The position numbers and the translations under genes are program-made. The notes beneath the pieces are model-generated. The model searched no databases. It saw only the letters and a program-made list of their open reading frames with translations, and was not told where the DNA came from. A DNA stretch of 34,642 bases from Opitutales bacterium. GTDB lineage: Bacteria > Verrucomicrobiota > Verrucomicrobiia > Opitutales > Oceanipulchritudinaceae. Shown piece after piece: positions 31,236 to 34,642 of the stretch. Where the stretch lies: contig JAFIGH010000053.1 in assembly GCA_020831525.1 (NCBI GenBank), forward strand, positions 1 through 34,642. The letters run 5' to 3'. The first letter of the stretch is position 1, and the number at the start of each line of letters is the position of its first letter.

Positions 31236-34200
31236 ATGATGAATGGCTTTCCGCTTCCCCCTTTCTGGGAAATCCCCGAGCTGACACAGGTCAACCGCCT
31301 GCCCGGGCGGGCATTTGGCTATCCTTACGCGGACGCTGCCTCCGCGTTCGCGCGTGATCCGGCGGCTTCTCCATGGGTGCGGTCGCTCGACGGCGAGTGG
31401 TCGTTTCACTTCCTCGGCTCGCCGCGCGAGGTCACGACGGAACATGTCGGCGCGGCGGAGGTCGCCGGGGGTGCGCCGATCCAAGTGCCGGGCAATTGGA
31501 CGATGCAGGGTTGGGACCGCCCGCACTACACCAACGTCGTCATGCCTTTCGAGAACGATCCGCCGCGCGTGCCAGAGGACAATCCCACCGGCGTCTATCG
31601 CCGCCGGTTCGCCCTGTCAGAGGACTGGGCGGGGCGGCGGGTGCGGCTCCGCGTGAACGGTGCGGAGAGCGTAGCGCTCGTGTATGTCGACGGTGCCTTC
31701 GCCGGGATGTCGTCCGACAGCCGTCTGCCCGCCGAGTTCGACCTCACGCCGTGGGTACGCCCGGACCGTGAGCACTCGCTCGCCATTGTTGTCATCCGTT
31801 ATAGCGCGTTCTCCTATGTCGAAGACCAGGACCACTGGTGGATGGCGGGGCTGCACCGCTCCGTCGAGTTGCTCTCCACCTCGGATGTATGGATCGACGA
31901 TATATTCGCCAAGACGGGTTTTCGCCCGGAAGACGGCACGGGCACGCTCGATTTGCGTGCGCGCGCGGGCTTCGCGGGCGCGCCGGGCCGCCGCGTTGCC
32001 TTCCGCCTCCGCCTCCTCGGGCCCGACGGCGCCGACATCTGGAAGCGGCCCAAGGTCCTCCGCGTCGACGGCACCGGCTACCGCGAAGACGGCTTTGAAG
32101 CGCGGCGGCGCGTGCGGGTGAAGGACGCCGCCCCGTGGTCGGCGGAGGAACCCGCCCTCTACACACTCCTCGCCACGATGGTCGATGCCGACGGGGGAGG
32201 GGAGATCGAGCACACCGCGCTTCGCGTCGGGTTCCGCTCCGTGCGTGTCGCGGGCGGGCAACTGCTCTTCAACGGACAGCCGGTAATTCTCAAAGGCGTC
32301 AACCGCCACGACCACGACCCCGACACCGGCAAGACCGTGGGCCGCGCCCGCATGGTGGAGGATCTCGAATGCCTCAAGCGGCACAATTTCAACGCCGTGC
32401 GCACCGCCCACTATCCGAACGATTCCCTCTGGCTCGACCTCTGCGACGAATACGGCATCTACGTCATCGACGAGGCCAACCAAGAGGCGCACGCCAACTA
32501 TTCCACTCTCGGGCACGACGCGCGCTGGGAGCGGGCGTTTGTCGAACGTGCGGAGCGCATGGTCCTGCGCGACCGCAACCATGCCTGCGTTTTCGCGTGG
32601 TCGCTTGGCAACGAGACCGGCTACGGGCGCAACCACGATGCCGCCGCCTGCGCCGTGCGCGCCGCCGACGATTCCCGCCTTCTCCTCAACGAGCCTGCCG
32701 TGCGCGTCGGCTGGGAGCAGCGCGGCAATACGATCACCCCCGGCGGCGAAGTTTCCAACGACATCAACGCGCCGATGTACCCGGATGTCCGCGGCGTCGT
32801 CGCCTTCGGAGAGAATCCCACGGACAAGCGTCCCATGATCCCGTGCGAGTACTCCCACGCCATGGGCAACAGCAACGGCTGCCTCAAAGAGTTTTGGGAT
32901 GCCGTCTACCGCTACCCGGTGCTACAGGGCGGCTTCATCTGGGACTGGGTGGAGCAGGGCCTGCGCGTCCGCACGCCGGACGGGGGCGACGAATACTGGG
33001 CCTACGGCGGCGACTTCGGTGACGAACCGAACGACGCCAACTTCAACTGCAACGGCCTCGTCATGCCCGACCGCGTGCCCAAGCCCGCCATGGAAGAGTG
33101 CCGCAAGCTTTTCCAGCCCCTGCACTTCGCGGCGCTCGAGGGCGGGCGCGTGCGCGTCGTCAACCGCGACTTCTTCCGCGGCGCGGAATGGCTCGAACTC
33201 GTTTGGACGGCGGAAGTCGACGGCGCCGCCGTCGCGCGGGGCGGTCCGCTGCCGCTGCGCGCCGCCCCCGGTGCGGAAGAGACCGTTGCGCTCGAAATGC
33301 CGCCGCCGGGCGAACTCCCGCCGGGCGAAGCGTTTGTGCGCCTGAGCGCGCGGACCCGGGAGGCGGGCCGCTGGCACCCGGCGGGATTCGAGATCGCGTG
33401 GGAGCAGTTTCCGCTCGGGATACGGTACGCGCCGCGGATTCAGTCTGCCACGGGAGCGGGCGCGCCGAGTGATTGGCTGCGCCAACAAGGGAGCCTCTTC
33501 GACGAGGCACCCCGCCTGCACGTCATCCGCGGCTTCACCGACAATGACGGCGTGAAAGCCAAGCGCGAGCATTGGGAGCGTCCGGAGAAACTGCTCGGCA
33601 AATGCCACGCCGCGGGACTCATGGATCTCCGGGTGACCGGGGCCGACGAGCAGGCCGTAGAAGGGGATGCCGCCATGGTGCGCGAAACGCGTTACGCCAC
33701 GCCCGCGCATCCGGATGCTTTCTTGCACCGAGAACGCTTCTCCTGCCATGCTGACGGCTGGCTGTGCATCGAGAACACGTTCATCGTGGATCCCGCGCTC
33801 ACCGACCTGCCGCGCCTCGGCGTGCGCGCCGCGCTCCCGGCGGCATTCGACACCGTCGAGTGGTTTGGCCGCGGGCCTGTCGAGACCTATGCCGACCGCA
33901 AGGCGGGCGGCTGGATCGGGCGTTTCCGTTGTACTGTCGACGAGGCGTACTTTCCCTACATCGCCCCGCAGGAAACCGGCAACCGCGAGGACCTGCGCTG
34001 GATCGGCGTGCGCGACGACGACGGCAACGGGCTTCTCGTCGCGGCGGAACATCCCTTCAGCGGATCGGTGCTGCCCTACAGCTCGGAGGAACTCATTGCC
34101 GCGGCACATCCCTACGAACTGCCGGAGCGAACCCGCACCCACATCAACATCGACCTGCGCCAGCGCGGTCTCGGCACCGCCAGTTGCGGCCCCGATACCC

Positions 34201-34325
34201 TCCCCGAATACAAGATTCCACCCGGAACCCACACCTTCACCTACTGGCTGCGCGCCCTCCGGCCAGGCGAAGATCCCGCTGCCGTCTGGCGCGCGCTCCT
34301 CCCGCCTCCCGCAAGCCGTGCGTAG
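31236..34325 (+). CDS. lacZ: Beta-galactosidase, GH2 family (LacZ type)
   Basis: A protein of about 1029 aa, matching E. coli LacZ in length, that hydrolyses beta-galactosides. No signal peptide is seen, so it is cytoplasmic. Domains: jelly-roll sugar-binding (V-P-G-N-W-T-M-Q-G-W-D-R-P-H-Y-T-N), Ig-like domain, and TIM barrel (K-G-V-N-R-H-D-H-D-P, R-T-A-H-Y-P-N). The acid/base is in S-L-G-N-E-T-G-Y-G (Glu460) and the nucleophile in C-E-Y-S-H-A-M-G-N-S (Glu538). The C-terminal small beta-chain domain contains F-G-R-G-P-V-E-T-Y-A-D-R and the Y-P-Y-I-A-P-Q-E type motif. There are two adjacent ATGs (31236 and 31239). It stands alone, with no permease or regulator next to it in the window, so the natural substrate may not be lactose. 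Confidence 0.95.
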   Translation: MMNGFPLPPFWEIPELTQVNRLPGRAFGYPYADAASAFARDPAASPWVRSLDGEWSFHFLGSPREVTTEHVGAAEVAGGAPIQVPGNWTMQGWDRPHYTNVVMPFENDPPRVPEDNPTGVYRRRFALSEDWAGRRVRLRVNGAESVALVYVDGAFAGMSSDSRLPAEFDLTPWVRPDREHSLAIVVIRYSAFSYVEDQDHWWMAGLHRSVELLSTSDVWIDDIFAKTGFRPEDGTGTLDLRARAGFAGAPGRRVAFRLRLLGPDGADIWKRPKVLRVDGTGYREDGFEARRRVRVKDAAPWSAEEPALYTLLATMVDADGGGEIEHTALRVGFRSVRVAGGQLLFNGQPVILKGVNRHDHDPDTGKTVGRARMVEDLECLKRHNFNAVRTAHYPNDSLWLDLCDEYGIYVIDEANQEAHANYSTLGHDARWERAFVERAERMVLRDRNHACVFAWSLGNETGYGRNHDAAACAVRAADDSRLLLNEPAVRVGWEQRGNTITPGGEVSNDINAPMYPDVRGVVAFGENPTDKRPMIPCEYSHAMGNSNGCLKEFWDAVYRYPVLQGGFIWDWVEQGLRVRTPDGGDEYWAYGGDFGDEPNDANFNCNGLVMPDRVPKPAMEECRKLFQPLHFAALEGGRVRVVNRDFFRGAEWLELVWTAEVDGAAVARGGPLPLRAAPGAEETVALEMPPPGELPPGEAFVRLSARTREAGRWHPAGFEIAWEQFPLGIRYAPRIQSATGAGAPSDWLRQQGSLFDEAPRLHVIRGFTDNDGVKAKREHWERPEKLLGKCHAAGLMDLRVTGADEQAVEGDAAMVRETRYATPAHPDAFLHRERFSCHADGWLCIENTFIVDPALTDLPRLGVRAALPAAFDTVEWFGRGPVETYADRKAGGWIGRFRCTVDEAYFPYIAPQETGNREDLRWIGVRDDDGNGLLVAAEHPFSGSVLPYSSEELIAAAHPYELPERTRTHINIDLRQRGLGTASCGPDTLPEYKIPPGTHTFTYWLRALRPGEDPAAVWRALLPPPASRA

Positions 34326-34424
34326 CCTCTCCCGGCACCCGCCGGCAGACACAGAATCAATGGAGCACGTCCATGCCGCGTGACGGTCCAAAAGAGGCGA
34401 GGCGGTTTCCCGTTTCCCTTGCCG

Positions 34425-34642
34425 TTACTTCGGTCCATCCATCCCGCCGCTGCGTGCGTGGCTCGGGTTGGCCAAGCAAATCTGCACGCCGCGCAGGCCT
34501 TCCACCGCCGCCGTCCCCGGCTGTTTCCGCAGCCCGCCCAGCGCCCGCGCGCCGCCGCCTTCCGTCAGCCACTCCTCCCGGCCCAATGCCCGGCCCCGCG
34601 TCATGAACCGCAGCCGCAGGCGCAGCAACTCGTGCGCCTCCA
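34425..34642 (-). CDS. C-terminal part of a second RAYT-like protein, 5' truncated by the window
   Basis: Read from the right edge the frame is E-A-H-E-L-L-R-L-R-L-R-F-M-T-R-G-R-A-L-G, closely matching the partial gene at positions 1-320. After W-L-T-E-G it keeps L-x-x-L-R-K-x-P-G, V-E-x-L-R and then ends with a different tail (G-G-M-D-G-P-K). The stop is TAA at 34425-34427 (minus strand). It is on the opposite strand to its paralogue and convergent with lacZ, with a 99-nt gap. The family identification (REP-associated tyrosine transposase tail) is provisional, as for its partner; the paralogy is clear. Confidence 0.5.
   Translation of the reverse strand, partial: EAHELLRLRLRFMTRGRALGREEWLTEGGGARALGGLRKQPGTAAVEGLRGVQICLANPSHARSGGMDGPK

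Overview
The window is GC-rich, densely coded bacterial chromosome, with no rRNA, tRNA, CRISPR or prophage visible. The gene set suggests a member of the Verrucomicrobia/PVC group, most likely Opitutae/Puniceicoccales. The pointers are a giant secreted protein with a tryptophan-rich C-terminal domain, a short (256 aa) AMP nucleosidase, a tiny AURKAIP1/COX24-like basic protein, a SET-domain methyltransferase, and start codons that mostly lack a clear Shine-Dalgarno sequence. This placement is inference from gene content, not a database result.

Layout. Positions 1-5050 hold the 3' end of a REP-associated-transposase-like gene, then cysE (minus), a secreted redoxin, a DUF4143-like regulator-type protein lacking its usual ATPase (minus), an AT-rich island, a TPR protein (minus), and a SET methyltransferase overlapping exonuclease III. 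Positions 5186-8073 hold AMP nucleosidase, then a nitrogen pair, amtB and a PII gene, preceded by a near-consensus sigma-54 promoter and closed by a strong terminator. Positions 8271-9695 hold ribosomal protein S20, a divergent RluA-type protein and a 32-aa basic protein, with terminators after the first and last.

Positions 10014-24643 are the core: a pilMNOPQ-like operon (actin-like protein, two bitopic inner-membrane proteins, a PilP-position protein and a secretin), then a 9.8-kb gene for a secreted protein of about 3255 residues. I count 49 propeller-blade repeats in it, which group into seven sets of seven, with ten Ig-like domains, a DUF4214-like region and a W-rich C-terminus. A GC-rich segment inside it is bounded by two 250-bp, about 99% identical direct repeats exactly 531 codons apart, a layout suited to in-frame loss or gain of a whole module.

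Positions 25050-31022 hold a cupin, an ABC-F ATPase (minus) and a pyruvate dehydrogenase operon (E1 alpha, E1 beta, E2; no E3 in the window). E1 alpha has a Lys/Ala-rich N-terminal tail and E2 an unusually acidic linker. Positions 31236-34325 hold a LacZ-type GH2 beta-galactosidase. The window ends in the 3' part of a second transposase-like gene, a paralogue of the one at position 1 and on the opposite strand.

How the genes fit together: amtB/PII form an ammonium uptake and sensing unit under nitrogen-type control. PilMNOPQ would build a trans-envelope channel, and the giant protein directly downstream is a candidate surface adhesin linked to it (inference). The PDH operon and beta-galactosidase fit a heterotroph using sugars.
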